Below are positions 15,625 through 24,770 of a DNA stretch of 64,000 nt, piece by piece. The notes beneath the pieces were generated by a model. It was not told the DNA's origin. It did no database searches and worked only from the letters and a program-made list of their open reading frames with translations. Made by a program: the position numbers and the translations under genes. Numbering within the stretch: position 1 is the stretch's first letter; every line of letters starts with the position of its first letter. Location of the stretch: contig CAJXDR010000001.1 of assembly GCA_913052345.1 (NCBI GenBank), positions 1-64,000 on the forward strand. Reading direction: 5' to 3'. This DNA is from UBA4421 sp002470275. Lineage in GTDB: Bacteria; Pseudomonadota; Gammaproteobacteria; Pseudomonadales; Azotimanducaceae.

Positions 15625-17865
15625 ATGAAAGCAAAGATTAACGCGGGGCTGACCCTCTCCAAGGCGTCACTGCTGTTCGGCTTTGTGTTCGGCGCGAGCT
15701 TGGTCTTTGCCAACCCAGGCGAAACCACCGATCCAAACCAAACGGCCCTTGTTGAGCCCACTGCTGAATCCGACCTCGCGCTACCGCGAGAGCTGCCCGA
15801 GCTAGAACCCCTCCTCGCTCATCCCAGGACCTCCATGGTGATCGTTGAGCAGCTGCGTCGAAACCACTACGTCACGAAGGCCATCAACGATGACCTCTCC
15901 AGCGTTGTACTTGACAACTATCTCAAGGCCTTGGACGGCGGCCGCTATTATTTCCTCGCAACAGACGTCAGCGAATTTGAGGCCTACCGCTACAAACTGG
16001 ATGATACGCTGAAGAAGGGTGACCTTGATCCGGCCTTTACGATCTTTAACCGCTTTCAAACCCGCGTCTCAGAGCGCCTGCACTATCTGCTCGCGCTGAT
16101 TGATGGAGGGCTCGAAACCCTGGACTTTGAGCAAGACGAATATATTGAAGTGGACAGAGCCGCGGCAGCATGGCCCATTGACCTGCCCGCACAGAATGAG
16201 CTCTGGCGTCGACGTCTCAAAGCTCAGGTTCTGAATATGACCCTAGGCGACAAGACCCTGGACGAAATTGCCACAACGCTGGAGAAGCGGTATCGGAACC
16301 AGCTGAAAATTGCGATGCGAAATCGCAGCGAGGACGCCTTTCAGACCTTCATGAATGCCTTCGCCAGCAGCTTCGACCCGCATACCCAATACTTCTCGCC
16401 ACGCTCTTCCGAGAATTTCAACATCAACATGTCGCTCTCCCTGGAGGGCATTGGGGCTGTGCTGCAAACGGAAGAAGACGCCACCTCCGTGGTTAGGCTG
16501 GTGCCTGCAGGCCCGGCAGACAAAAGTGGCCAGATCAAACCCAGCGATAAAATTATCGAGGTCGGACAGGGGACGGACGGCCCTATGATCGACGTCGTTG
16601 GATGGCGCCTCGACGATGTGGTGGAGCTGATTCGGGGGCCCAAGGGTTCTACCGTACGTCTCACCGTGGTGTCGGGTGGCGCTGAGGATAAGGAAAGCAC
16701 GGTGGTGACCATCGAACGCAACACGATCAAGCTTGAGGAGCAGGCCGCTCAAGCCAAGGTCATTACGTTGCAGGATGGCACTGAGCAGCGCCGCATTGGC
16801 GTGCTGCAAATTCCGACCTTCTATGCGGACTTCGAGGCCCAGCAGCGCGGTGACCGGGACTATAGAAGCACCACTCGAGATGCCCGTCGTCTGATCAGTG
16901 AGCTCAAGCAAACCGGAATCGATGGCCTGATCGTGGACCTTCGCAGCAACGGCGGGGGTTCTTTGCAGGAAGCGGACAGCCTAACCGGGCTGTTTTTAGA
17001 GTCTGGTCCGACGGTACAGGTTAAAACCGCGCGACGCAGGCCCAGCGTCTACAAGAACGGCAGCAGCGACCTCGTGTGGGACGGACCTATGGCGGTCATG
17101 GTGAATCGACTCTCGGCTTCGGCCTCAGAGATTTTCGCGGGTGCTCTCCAGGATTACGGACGCGCCCTGGTCATCGGGGGGCAAACCTTTGGCAAGGGGA
17201 CCGTGCAGACGTTGATCCCACTCAATCGGGGCCAACTCAAGCTAACGGCCGCCAAGTTTTATCGCGTTTCCGGCCAAAGCACCCAGCATCAGGGCGTGAT
17301 CCCGGATATCGCCTTCCCCGCCTTGGTGGACAACGACGATATTGGGGAAAGCACCCTGGATGACGCCATGCCCTGGGATATGATCAAGCCAGCCCGCTTT
17401 ACGCCCTTTAGCGAGCTGCAGGACTACATCCCGCTGCTGCAGGCTAAGCATAACCAGCGCGCGGTCAATGACCCCCACTTCATCTACTACGAAAGTCTCA
17501 TGGAGCGGTCCAAGGCGCGTTCCGGACGGGAGCTGATCTCATTGAAGCGCACGGTTCGCGAGAACGAGAAGGCAGACGATGATGCCTGGCGCCTGGCTCT
17601 GGAGAACCAGCTCCGCGAGGCCACGGGTGAGACGCCTATTGCCTCCCTCGATGAGCTGGATGACCTGGAAGAGGACGCTGCGGAGGAAGACGCCCCACTC
17701 GGCGAGATCGTCGAAGTGGCCGATGATCCTATGCTTACCGAAGCAGGCAAGATTTTGGCCGATCTGATCACCGTTATTCGCGATGAGCCAAACCCAACGA
17801 CCCTGGCTTCGCAGCATGAATGGTCCCATGCTCGGCCAACGAACGACGCGCTAACCGAGGGCTAG
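15625..17865 (+). CDS. prc: Carboxy-terminal (tail-specific) processing protease
   Basis: This periplasmic S41 serine protease recognises hydrophobic C-termini and trims lipoproteins or peptidoglycan hydrolases. ATG 15625 gives a signal peptide (ASLLFGFVFGASLVFA) and 746 residues, somewhat longer than E. coli Prc. In order there is an N-terminal helical region, a PDZ domain (about 235-325, starting LSLEGIGAVLQ), and the protease domain with the Ser of SASASEIFAGAL and the Lys of FGKGTVQ forming the Ser-Lys dyad. The C-terminal region is Glu/Asp-rich. An upstream extension to 15511 is possible but lacks a signal. A 7-bp hairpin spans its stop codon and that of convergent thrS. Confidence 0.94.
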   Translation: MKAKINAGLTLSKASLLFGFVFGASLVFANPGETTDPNQTALVEPTAESDLALPRELPELEPLLAHPRTSMVIVEQLRRNHYVTKAINDDLSSVVLDNYLKALDGGRYYFLATDVSEFEAYRYKLDDTLKKGDLDPAFTIFNRFQTRVSERLHYLLALIDGGLETLDFEQDEYIEVDRAAAAWPIDLPAQNELWRRRLKAQVLNMTLGDKTLDEIATTLEKRYRNQLKIAMRNRSEDAFQTFMNAFASSFDPHTQYFSPRSSENFNINMSLSLEGIGAVLQTEEDATSVVRLVPAGPADKSGQIKPSDKIIEVGQGTDGPMIDVVGWRLDDVVELIRGPKGSTVRLTVVSGGAEDKESTVVTIERNTIKLEEQAAQAKVITLQDGTEQRRIGVLQIPTFYADFEAQQRGDRDYRSTTRDARRLISELKQTGIDGLIVDLRSNGGGSLQEADSLTGLFLESGPTVQVKTARRRPSVYKNGSSDLVWDGPMAVMVNRLSASASEIFAGALQDYGRALVIGGQTFGKGTVQTLIPLNRGQLKLTAAKFYRVSGQSTQHQGVIPDIAFPALVDNDDIGESTLDDAMPWDMIKPARFTPFSELQDYIPLLQAKHNQRAVNDPHFIYYESLMERSKARSGRELISLKRTVRENEKADDDAWRLALENQLREATGETPIASLDELDDLEEDAAEEDAPLGEIVEVADDPMLTEAGKILADLITVIRDEPNPTTLASQHEWSHARPTNDALTEG

Positions 17866-17882
17866 CCCTTAGTCGGGGCTAG
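17862..17882. terminator. Possible shared terminator hairpin between prc and thrS
   Basis: CTAGCCC (17862-17868) pairs with GGGCTAG (17876-17882) around a 7-nt loop. The prc stop codon is in one arm and the thrS stop in the other. There is no T-tract on either side, so intrinsic termination is uncertain; it may only limit read-through between the convergent genes. Confidence 0.35.
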
Positions 17883-19738
17883 TCGACAGCCAGCGCCGGC
17901 GCGCGTTCTTTGATCGCCTGAAGCAGACTCTGCTCAAACGCGTCCACGGTGAGAGTCTGCTGATCTCGATGGCCATATCGTCGAAGCGTCACCGTACCCT
18001 CTTCTACCTCACGCTCACCAATAATCAGTAGGTTTGGAATCTTGCGCGTCGCCCCCTGCCTGATCTTTTTGGGCAACGTATCGTTGGACGGCGCCAGTTC
18101 GGCCCGCACCATCTGCCCGCGCAGTCTTTGAACCAATGCCTTGGCATAGTCATCGAATTGCTCCGATACCGTGAGCAGCTGCACCTGAATCGGAGCCAAC
18201 CATGTCGGGAAGGCACCCCCGAAGTGTTCGATTAGGAAGGCCACCATGCGCTCATGGGTACTGAACGGGGCACGATGAATGCAATAGGGCGTATGCTCCT
18301 CGCCGTCAGAGCCGGTATAGGTCAACCCCATACGGCCAGGGACAGCAAAATCGAGCTGAACGGTGGACACAGACTCCTCACGACCGGTAACCGTGTTGAA
18401 CTGGATATCAATCTTGGGGCCGTAAAAGGCTCCCTCTCCAACCCCCACTTTGAAGTCGATCTCAAGCTCTTCCAGCACTTCCTCTAAGATTTGCTCTGAG
18501 CGCTCCCAGGCCCGAGGATTGTTGACGTATTTTTCCTTGCCCTTGGGATCCTCCGGGTCCCATTTCGACAGCCTGACGTGGAAGGCATCCAGGCCAAGAA
18601 TGCTGTAGGCCTCCTGGTACATGCCTAAAATCGCTTTGAACTCGTCCTTGATCTGGTCTTCCGTGCAGTAGATGTGAGCATCGTTCATACACATCCCGCG
18701 CACCCTGACCAGGCCGCTCACGGCGCCAGAGTCCTCGAACCGATAAACCTGCCCGTACTCGGCAAGGCGCAGGGGCAGATCACGGTAACTTCGTGGTTCA
18801 GCGTCGAAAATTTTATGGTGATGAGGGCAGTTCATGGGCCGCAGACGATAGGCTTCCTTGACTGCCGGCACTTCCTGGCCCGCCTCGTCATTCGTATCCG
18901 ATTGCTCGAGCAGCTCCATGGGCGGATACATGTCTTCCGCATAGTAGGGCAGGTGGCCGGTTGTATGGTAAAGGGATTCTTTCGCCAGGTGCGGGGTGGC
19001 CACCCGCTGATAGCCAGCCCTGAACTCTAGCTCCTTAGCAAGCGCCTCCAGCTCGTCGCGAATGATCGTGCCGTTAGGGAGCCACAGGGGTAAACCCTTC
19101 CCGATATCGTTATCGATGGTAAAGATGCCTAGCTCCCGGCCCAACTTCTTGTGATCTCGTGCCAGCGCCTCTTCATAGGCTGCCACGTGGGCGTCCAGAG
19201 TATCTTTATCGAGAAAGGCCCACGCATAAATCCGACTCATCATCACGTTATCGGAATTGCCCCGCCAATAAGCGCCAGCCACGCTGCGAAGCTTGAAGGC
19301 ATCTCGAGGAATGTCCTTCGTGGTCGCCACGTGTGGCCCCTCGCACATATCTACGAAGGGACCGTTCCGATAAAAGGACAGCCCTTCCAACCCGAGCTTT
19401 TCGATCAACTCAGAGCCATATTCCTGTTTATAGGGCTCGCCCATTTCCTGAATACGAGCTAAGGCGTCTGCGGCGGACAGGTCTTCTCGGTCGAAGCGTT
19501 GACCCTTTTTTAGAATCTTCTTCATGCGTCGGGTCAGCTCAGGAAAATCCTCGTCAGTAATCGGGTCCGAGAGAATAAAGTCATAATAGAAACCGTCTTT
19601 TATGGGCGGACCAAACCCCAGGGTGCTTCCGGGACGCATTTCCAGGACGGCCTGGGCCATGACATGAGCAAGGCTGTGCCTGACCTTATAAAGGTCGTCT
19701 TGCTGCTCGACCTCACCACTATGCTCTAAGCTGGCCAT
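17879..19738 (-). CDS. thrS: Threonyl-tRNA synthetase lacking the TGS domain
   Basis: This class II synthetase charges tRNA-Thr and has 619 residues. The editing site is intact (HxxxH at 21-25, HSLAH; CxxxH at 132-136, CEGPH). The catalytic zinc ligands are all present (Cys304 in PMNCPHH, His355 in MNDAH, His488 in CIHRAP), followed by the C-terminal anticodon domain (from about 515). Unlike the usual 640-residue form, it starts only 20 residues before the HxxxH motif, so the N-terminal TGS domain (about 60 residues) is absent. An in-frame TAG 25 codons upstream (19814-19816) excludes a hidden extension. It is alone, without infC-rpmI-rplT downstream as in E. coli. It could be the only ThrRS or a second, acquired copy. 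Confidence 0.93.
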   Translation of the reverse strand: MASLEHSGEVEQQDDLYKVRHSLAHVMAQAVLEMRPGSTLGFGPPIKDGFYYDFILSDPITDEDFPELTRRMKKILKKGQRFDREDLSAADALARIQEMGEPYKQEYGSELIEKLGLEGLSFYRNGPFVDMCEGPHVATTKDIPRDAFKLRSVAGAYWRGNSDNVMMSRIYAWAFLDKDTLDAHVAAYEEALARDHKKLGRELGIFTIDNDIGKGLPLWLPNGTIIRDELEALAKELEFRAGYQRVATPHLAKESLYHTTGHLPYYAEDMYPPMELLEQSDTNDEAGQEVPAVKEAYRLRPMNCPHHHKIFDAEPRSYRDLPLRLAEYGQVYRFEDSGAVSGLVRVRGMCMNDAHIYCTEDQIKDEFKAILGMYQEAYSILGLDAFHVRLSKWDPEDPKGKEKYVNNPRAWERSEQILEEVLEELEIDFKVGVGEGAFYGPKIDIQFNTVTGREESVSTVQLDFAVPGRMGLTYTGSDGEEHTPYCIHRAPFSTHERMVAFLIEHFGGAFPTWLAPIQVQLLTVSEQFDDYAKALVQRLRGQMVRAELAPSNDTLPKKIRQGATRKIPNLLIIGEREVEEGTVTLRRYGHRDQQTLTVDAFEQSLLQAIKERAPALAVD

Positions 19739-19812
19739 TATCTTTTGTTTTCCCCAATCGGTTGTTGATGCGAAGTCCCGACAGCCGTCAGCCCCCGCGC
19801 AGAATACTAATG

Positions 19813-19834
19813 CCTAGTTTGAAAGCAAACTAGG
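19813..19834. promoter_or_regulatory. Perfect 9-bp inverted repeat between thrS and the permease gene
   Basis: CCTAGTTTG (19813-19821) and CAAACTAGG (19826-19834) are exact complements with a 4-nt loop (AAAG). The element sits in the 123-bp gap between divergent thrS (start 19738) and the SLC13 permease (start about 19862). It has no T-tract. It may be an operator for a dimeric regulator or a leader hairpin in one of the two mRNAs. Confidence 0.5.
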
Positions 19835-19861
19835 GATACGTCATGGTTGCCTTCGCGATTC

Positions 19862-21688
19862 ATGGGAGCCCACCTGCAAATGATCGAAATGAGTACGCTA
19901 CCGGCCCTGCCAGGCCCCCATGCGCTCTTGATGCTGGGGTTGACCGGCTTGGCCCTGGTGCTGTTTAGCCAGGAAAAAATCCAGCTAGAGCTTAGCGCCC
20001 TGGGTATCTTCGTGGTGATTGTTCTGACCTTCGCGCTTTTCCCCCTCAACGATATTGATCCCCATGACTTTTTCTTTGGCTTCGCGCATGAAGCGTTGAT
20101 CAGCGTTTGTGCCCTCATGATCCTCGGTCAGGGACTCGTGCAGACTGGAGCCCTCGAACCCGTGGGCCGCTCGCTGGGCTACCTGTGGGAAAGGGCGCCA
20201 GCGCTATCGCTGCTGCTCACGCTGGCGGTAGGCGCCCTGCTATCCGCCTTCGTGAATAACACCCCCATCGTCGTCTTGCTGCTGCCCATCCTAATTTCTG
20301 TCTCCTTACGCAGCAACCAACCCCCAAGCAAGGTTCTGTTGCCGATGGGGCTTGCCACTCTGCTTGGCGGCATGGCCACGACCATTGGCACCTCAACTAA
20401 CCTGCTTGTCGTCAGCCTGGCTCAAGAGCAGGGGCTGCGGGCCCTGGGCATGTTTGATTTTGCCCTACCCGCCGTGATCGCAGGTGCCGTTGGCATTCTT
20501 TACCTCTGGCTCATTGCGCCGTTGCTGCTGCCACAACGGGAAAGCGCCCTCAGCGATGACTCGCCCCGGTTGTTTGAGGCGCGGCTGCACCTGACCGAAG
20601 AGAGTTTGAACAGCTTCGAGACCCTGGCAGAGCTTAGGACTATTGCGGGTAGCGACATTGGCATTCGGCGAGTGCTGCGCGGCACGACGCCAATTGTGCC
20701 GCTCCCCGATCTGCAGCTGCAGGTAGGCGATCAACTCACTCTGGTGGATACCCCCACGAATCTCTCCCAGCATGCCAATGCGCTCCAGGCAGAACTCTAT
20801 GAGGAGACTCCCAGCGAGGAGGAATCTGGTGACCAAGTCCTGGCCGAGATTGCGATTCCCGAAGGGTCAAAGCTGGTTCAAACTAACCTCAGCGAGGCGC
20901 ACTTCTTTCAACAGCATCAGCTTCTGGTGCTCGCCCTGCACCGCAGCGGCCGAGAAATTTGGCAGGCGGGGATAAAAATCCAGAACATTGAGCTCCGGGC
21001 CGGCGATGTGCTGCTTGTCCAGGGTAGCCGCAGGAGGCTTAGGGAACTCAAAACCGAAACCACGTTGTTGGTGCTGGACAGCAATATCACCCTGCCTCGA
21101 ACCGATAAGGCGCCTCTCGCCTTGGGCATTGTGCTGCTCGCCATTGGAGCCGCCGCCTTGGCAATCTTACCCATCGCCGTGGCCGGACTCCTTGGCGTCT
21201 GCCTGCTCTTGATCACCCGATGCCTGAGCATTGGTGCAGCCGTGCGTGCCATCAGCCCGGCGATTTACTTCGTTGTGGCGGCCAGCCTGGCGCTGGGCAT
21301 GGCGCTGCAGCAGACCGGAGCCACCGCCTATCTAACCCAGCTCTTTCTCTACATCACACAGGGCGCGAGTCCAGGCATCACTCTGGCCGCGCTAATGCTG
21401 TTGCTGGCCCTCTTGACCAATGTTGTCTCCAACAATGCGGCAGCGGTCATTGGAACACCGATCGCCATTGGCATTGCCGACGCTCTGTCACTACCGGCGG
21501 AGCCCTTTGTGCTGGCGGTTTTATTCGGCGCCAACCTGAGCTACGCCACGCCGATGGCCTATAAGACCAACCTCCTGGTCATGAGCGCGGGGAACTATCG
21601 CTTCAGCGACTTTCTCAGGGTTGGGTTACCGCTGCTGCTGCTCATGTGGTTAGTCCTATCCGCCCTGCTTGTGGCCCTCTACCTTTAA
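19862..21688 (+). CDS. SLC13/DASS-family permease with two TrkA-C domains
   Basis: This inner-membrane sodium- or proton-coupled anion transporter of 608 residues has a helical half (about 15-215, with LSAFVNNTPIVVLLLP), then two cytosolic TrkA-C (RCK-C) domains (about 225-400, each with LQVGDQLTLV or LRAGDVLLVQG). A second helical half carries the family signature TNVVSNNAAAVIGTP. SLC13 members with internal TrkA-C domains are usually annotated as sulfate or dicarboxylate permeases. The start is uncertain: TTG 19847, ATG 19862, 19880 or 19889 are all in frame and none has a clear ribosome binding site. The sulfatase starts 16 nt downstream, suggesting import of the anion released by it. Confidence 0.86.
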   Translation: MGAHLQMIEMSTLPALPGPHALLMLGLTGLALVLFSQEKIQLELSALGIFVVIVLTFALFPLNDIDPHDFFFGFAHEALISVCALMILGQGLVQTGALEPVGRSLGYLWERAPALSLLLTLAVGALLSAFVNNTPIVVLLLPILISVSLRSNQPPSKVLLPMGLATLLGGMATTIGTSTNLLVVSLAQEQGLRALGMFDFALPAVIAGAVGILYLWLIAPLLLPQRESALSDDSPRLFEARLHLTEESLNSFETLAELRTIAGSDIGIRRVLRGTTPIVPLPDLQLQVGDQLTLVDTPTNLSQHANALQAELYEETPSEEESGDQVLAEIAIPEGSKLVQTNLSEAHFFQQHQLLVLALHRSGREIWQAGIKIQNIELRAGDVLLVQGSRRRLRELKTETTLLVLDSNITLPRTDKAPLALGIVLLAIGAAALAILPIAVAGLLGVCLLLITRCLSIGAAVRAISPAIYFVVAASLALGMALQQTGATAYLTQLFLYITQGASPGITLAALMLLLALLTNVVSNNAAAVIGTPIAIGIADALSLPAEPFVLAVLFGANLSYATPMAYKTNLLVMSAGNYRFSDFLRVGLPLLLLMWLVLSALLVALYL

Positions 21689-21704
21689 CCTACAGAGGCT
21701 TGAT

Positions 21705-23462
21705 ATGAAGACGCGCCCCAGCCTGCTTAGCCTGACCCTGTTGCTGCTGAGTATCCACGCTCACCCCACGCTTCAGACCCAACCCAACATTCTGCTCCTC
21801 GTTGCCGAAGACCTCAGCCCCAGGGTAGGCGCCTTTGGTGATCAGGTCGCCAAGACGCCGAATATCGATGATCTTGCAAATCGTGGCCTGCGTTTAAAGC
21901 GCGTTTTCACCGCTGCCGGAGTTTGCGCACCGAGCCGGGCAGCGCTCCTGATGGGAGAACACTCCATCCGTTTCGGCGCCCACCATATGCGCACCAGTAC
22001 GGGCCCCCTCGGGCCCTACCTCGCCCAGCCTGCCACTGCCGCGCGGGCCTTCCCCGAGCTGCTGCGCGAAGCGGGTTACTTCACCTTTACCGATACCAAG
22101 CTGGACTATCAGTTCAGCGGTATCGGAGCGGGCACAGGGCCGATAACCATCTGGGATTTAGAGGGGATAAACCCGTTGGCCGACGCGGACCAGCCCTGGT
22201 CAAAAAGCCGCCCGGGGCAGCCGTTCTTCGGACTCATTAATTTTCTTCAGACCCATGAGAGCGGCGTTATGCGTCCATCCGGCCAGGCCTATGGTGCGGG
22301 CCATGAGGCGACCCAGGCTTTCCGCCAACGCGCAGGCCTGGTCGCTGCGCCCGTCACGGATCCCGCCCAGGTTGCGCTTCCCCCCTACTATCCCGACCTC
22401 CCGGGGGTACGGTCTGACCTGGCGCGCCATTACGACAACATCCATGCGATGGACAGCCAGGTGGGTCGAATCCTAACCCTGCTGGAGCAGGGTGGACTGT
22501 CCGAATCCACCATCATCATCTGGACCACAGACCACGGGGACGGTTTGCCCAGGGCAAAGCGCGAGCTATTTGATAGCGGCATTCATGTCCCCATGGTGGT
22601 GTACATTCCACCAGCGCTCCGACCCCAGTTCGACATCCCCCAGGCCGGGGCAGCCTCTGAGTCTCTGATCAGCTTCGTGGACCTTGCCCCAACGATACTG
22701 AACCTTGCCGGCATCACGCCGCCGAACACTCTCAAAGGCCGAAATTTCCTATCCAATGATCAGCCCAACAGGCGCTTTATCTTTGCTTCTCGAGATCGCA
22801 TTGATGAAGTAGTGGATCGACAGCGGGCTGCTCGCAACCACCGCTACAAGCTTATTCGCAGCTTTTATCCTCAGGTGCCTGGCGGGCACCGCCTGGCCTA
22901 TCGCGATAACCTAGATATGGTGCGCGCCTGGCGTCAGGCTTATGAGGAGGGCGCTCTAAATACGGTGCAGGAAAGCTGGTTCCAGCCCGTACCGCCGGAG
23001 CGTCTGTTCGACCTAGAGCAGGACCCCTGGGAGATTCATGATCTTCTCCAGCACGGGCAATTGACCCTCGAACAGGAACAGAATCTCCAGCAACTCCGAA
23101 TCGCCTTGGACACCTTTATTGCAGCCGGGGACCTGGGCGCGCTGCCCGAGGCCGAACTCAGATCGCGCTACCTGGTCCAGGGAGAGCTGCCGCTGACCCC
23201 CGCCCCGCTGATTGCCTGGCGACAGGGCCAGGCCACGCTTTCTAGCGAGGTCTCCGCCAGCATTGCTTTCCGGGTTTCCCCTAGCGAAGCATGGCGACTA
23301 TATACAGGGCCGGTAGCGGCCACCTGGATCGAGGCGAAGGCTATCCGCTATGGCTGGCGAGAGAGCCCCTCACGGATCAGCGCGCCGGGCGCACCCGACG
23401 GCTCGGCTACCACCCCCTCAGAAATGCGTGCATTATCGACCGGCGGAACCCAGGAGAACTGA
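21705..23462 (+). CDS. Exported sulfatase (formylglycine type)
   Basis: This is a 585-residue sulfatase-superfamily hydrolase. A signal peptide (LLSLTLLLLSIHAHP) sends it to the periplasm or beyond. The active-site motif CAPSR is at 74-78, with Cys74 the residue converted to formylglycine by a maturase. Metal-binding residues are partly visible: ED at 35-36 (a DD pair in many members) and TDHGDG near 280. The C-terminal ~110 residues are an extra beta-rich region resembling the chitobiase-like appendix of some sulfatases (QGQATLSSEVSASIAFRVS). It follows the SLC13 permease by 16 nt (ribosome binding site AGAGG) and precedes a GST by 1 nt, so the three form an operon. The sulfated substrate is unknown; no maturase gene is in the window. 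Confidence 0.88.
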   Translation: MKTRPSLLSLTLLLLSIHAHPTLQTQPNILLLVAEDLSPRVGAFGDQVAKTPNIDDLANRGLRLKRVFTAAGVCAPSRAALLMGEHSIRFGAHHMRTSTGPLGPYLAQPATAARAFPELLREAGYFTFTDTKLDYQFSGIGAGTGPITIWDLEGINPLADADQPWSKSRPGQPFFGLINFLQTHESGVMRPSGQAYGAGHEATQAFRQRAGLVAAPVTDPAQVALPPYYPDLPGVRSDLARHYDNIHAMDSQVGRILTLLEQGGLSESTIIIWTTDHGDGLPRAKRELFDSGIHVPMVVYIPPALRPQFDIPQAGAASESLISFVDLAPTILNLAGITPPNTLKGRNFLSNDQPNRRFIFASRDRIDEVVDRQRAARNHRYKLIRSFYPQVPGGHRLAYRDNLDMVRAWRQAYEEGALNTVQESWFQPVPPERLFDLEQDPWEIHDLLQHGQLTLEQEQNLQQLRIALDTFIAAGDLGALPEAELRSRYLVQGELPLTPAPLIAWRQGQATLSSEVSASIAFRVSPSEAWRLYTGPVAATWIEAKAIRYGWRESPSRISAPGAPDGSATTPSEMRALSTGGTQEN

Positions 23463-23463
23463 G

Positions 23464-24237
23464 ATGATTGACTGTCTTTATTGGCCGACGCCAAATGGCT
23501 GGAAGGTGACCATCATGCTGGAAGAATGCGGCCTGGATTACCGCATCGTCCCCATCGACATTGGCGCCGGCGATCAGTTTACCGAGGACTTTCTCCGCGT
23601 CAGCCCTAATAACCGCATGCCGGCCATCATCGATCATGCGCCCTTGGGGGGCGGAGCCCCCCTGGGCCTATTTGAATCCGGCGCCATCCTAGAATACTTG
23701 GCCGATAAAAGTGGGCGCTTCCTGCCCTCCCAGGGGCCACAGCGATACCAGGTTTTACAGTGGGTGCATTGGCAGATGGCGAATCTCGGCCCCATGATGG
23801 GCAATGCCAATCACTTCAAGAACTATGCTCGAAACATCGCCGACAACCCCGAGCACCTAACCTATGCCGTTAACCGCTTTAGCGGAGAGGTTGATCGCCT
23901 AGCGGGCGTTATGGATGCACAGCTCTCGGTGAATACCTACCTTGCGGGTGAGGCCTACAGCATCGCAGACATCATCACCTGGCCCTGGGCTTTTTTACTC
24001 AAGAGAATCAACAATGAGAATATGTGGACGACGTTCCCTGACCTGAAGCGCTGGATCGACCTGGTGGGGTCAAGAGAAGCCGTGGAGGTGGGGAGGAAGG
24101 TCGGCGCGGAACTCGGCAAGCAAGAACGCACTGAAGCTGAAAATCAGCGTAGGCGCGAGACGCTGTTCAACCAGACCCATGAAAAGGTCCGCCTAGCTCG
24201 AGCGGCCGCTGCCAAGGCAAATTCAGGGAAAAAATAG
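23464..24237 (+). CDS. Glutathione S-transferase (Nu/YfcG-like)
   Basis: This cytosolic GST-fold protein has 257 residues, starting at ATG 23464 (ribosome binding site AGGAG; one base after the sulfatase stop). The thioredoxin-like N-terminal domain (about 1-85) has TPNGWKVTIMLEECGL and the cis-Pro motif NNRMPAI, followed by ESGAILEYLA, which binds the gamma-glutamyl moiety. The helical C-domain contains WVHWQMANLGPMMG and AYSIADI. This pattern is that of YghU/YfcG disulphide-bond reductases. The C-terminal tail is Lys/Arg-rich. Translational coupling to the sulfatase hints at a shared stress role, but this is inference. Confidence 0.9.
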   Translation: MIDCLYWPTPNGWKVTIMLEECGLDYRIVPIDIGAGDQFTEDFLRVSPNNRMPAIIDHAPLGGGAPLGLFESGAILEYLADKSGRFLPSQGPQRYQVLQWVHWQMANLGPMMGNANHFKNYARNIADNPEHLTYAVNRFSGEVDRLAGVMDAQLSVNTYLAGEAYSIADIITWPWAFLLKRINNENMWTTFPDLKRWIDLVGSREAVEVGRKVGAELGKQERTEAENQRRRETLFNQTHEKVRLARAAAAKANSGKK

Positions 24238-24333
24238 GCTGCCGGAGCACTTTTCAGGACCTTTTAGCAATTTAGCGATAACAATCCTTGAGCCTCCCCT
24301 CCGCAGCAGTAGACTGGACTTGTAATCAGTTCG

Positions 24334-24708
24334 ATGGGTGCCATGGCGAAAAGCGATAATTCAGGATCGAAAAGTTCCGGCTCTGGGAGTACTGGATCCA
24401 GGAAGAGTCGACGTCCGGCAAAGAACCACCCGTGGAAGCTGGGCCTATCCGGACCGGTTTCCTATGCCGCTAAGGGCTCCGGCAATTGGCGCGGTTTTTA
24501 TCGACCGCCGGAGGCAGCTGAACCGGTTAAAACTCTAAGCCCTGCAGAGATCGAGCTTCTAGGCCTGAAGCTTGTTATTCCAGTCGCGGAGATCATGGAG
24601 GCGCGACGCATGTGCCAACAGCTTCATCCGGACCGAGGCGGGGACCCAGAGGCCTTTCAGTTTTGGAAAGAAAAACTCGACCGGCTGAAGCGTCGGGTTC
24701 GTCGCTAA
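24334..24708 (+). CDS. Small basic protein with a J-domain-like C-terminus
   Basis: This 124-residue protein is in two parts. The N-terminus (1-35) is Ser/Gly/Lys/Arg-rich and probably disordered. The C-terminus (about 66-124) reads like a compact J-domain: LSPAEIELLGLKLV as a short first helix, AEIMEARRMCQQL as helix II, HPD at 98-100 followed by RGGDPEAF, and a basic last helix. HPD is the DnaK-activating motif of DnaJ proteins. The middle holds KGSGNWRGFYRPP, which I do not recognise. The start may be ATG 24343. It could be a DnaK co-chaperone or a degenerate J-like adaptor; no client is suggested by its neighbours. Confidence 0.65.
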   Translation: MGAMAKSDNSGSKSSGSGSTGSRKSRRPAKNHPWKLGLSGPVSYAAKGSGNWRGFYRPPEAAEPVKTLSPAEIELLGLKLVIPVAEIMEARRMCQQLHPDRGGDPEAFQFWKEKLDRLKRRVRR

Positions 24709-24770
24709 CGCGCTGCCGCGAAGCGGTAGGCCAAGAACAGGGACGAAGACAAAAACAAGGGGAGATAGGC

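Noticed and set aside
16243..16911. A 222-codon minus-strand frame inside prc
   Set aside because: It is the shadow of the PDZ and protease coding sequence; no homologous motifs are seen in it.
17863..17881. Strong intrinsic terminator between prc and thrS
   Set aside because: The 7-bp hairpin has no T-tract on either strand, so it is listed only at low confidence.
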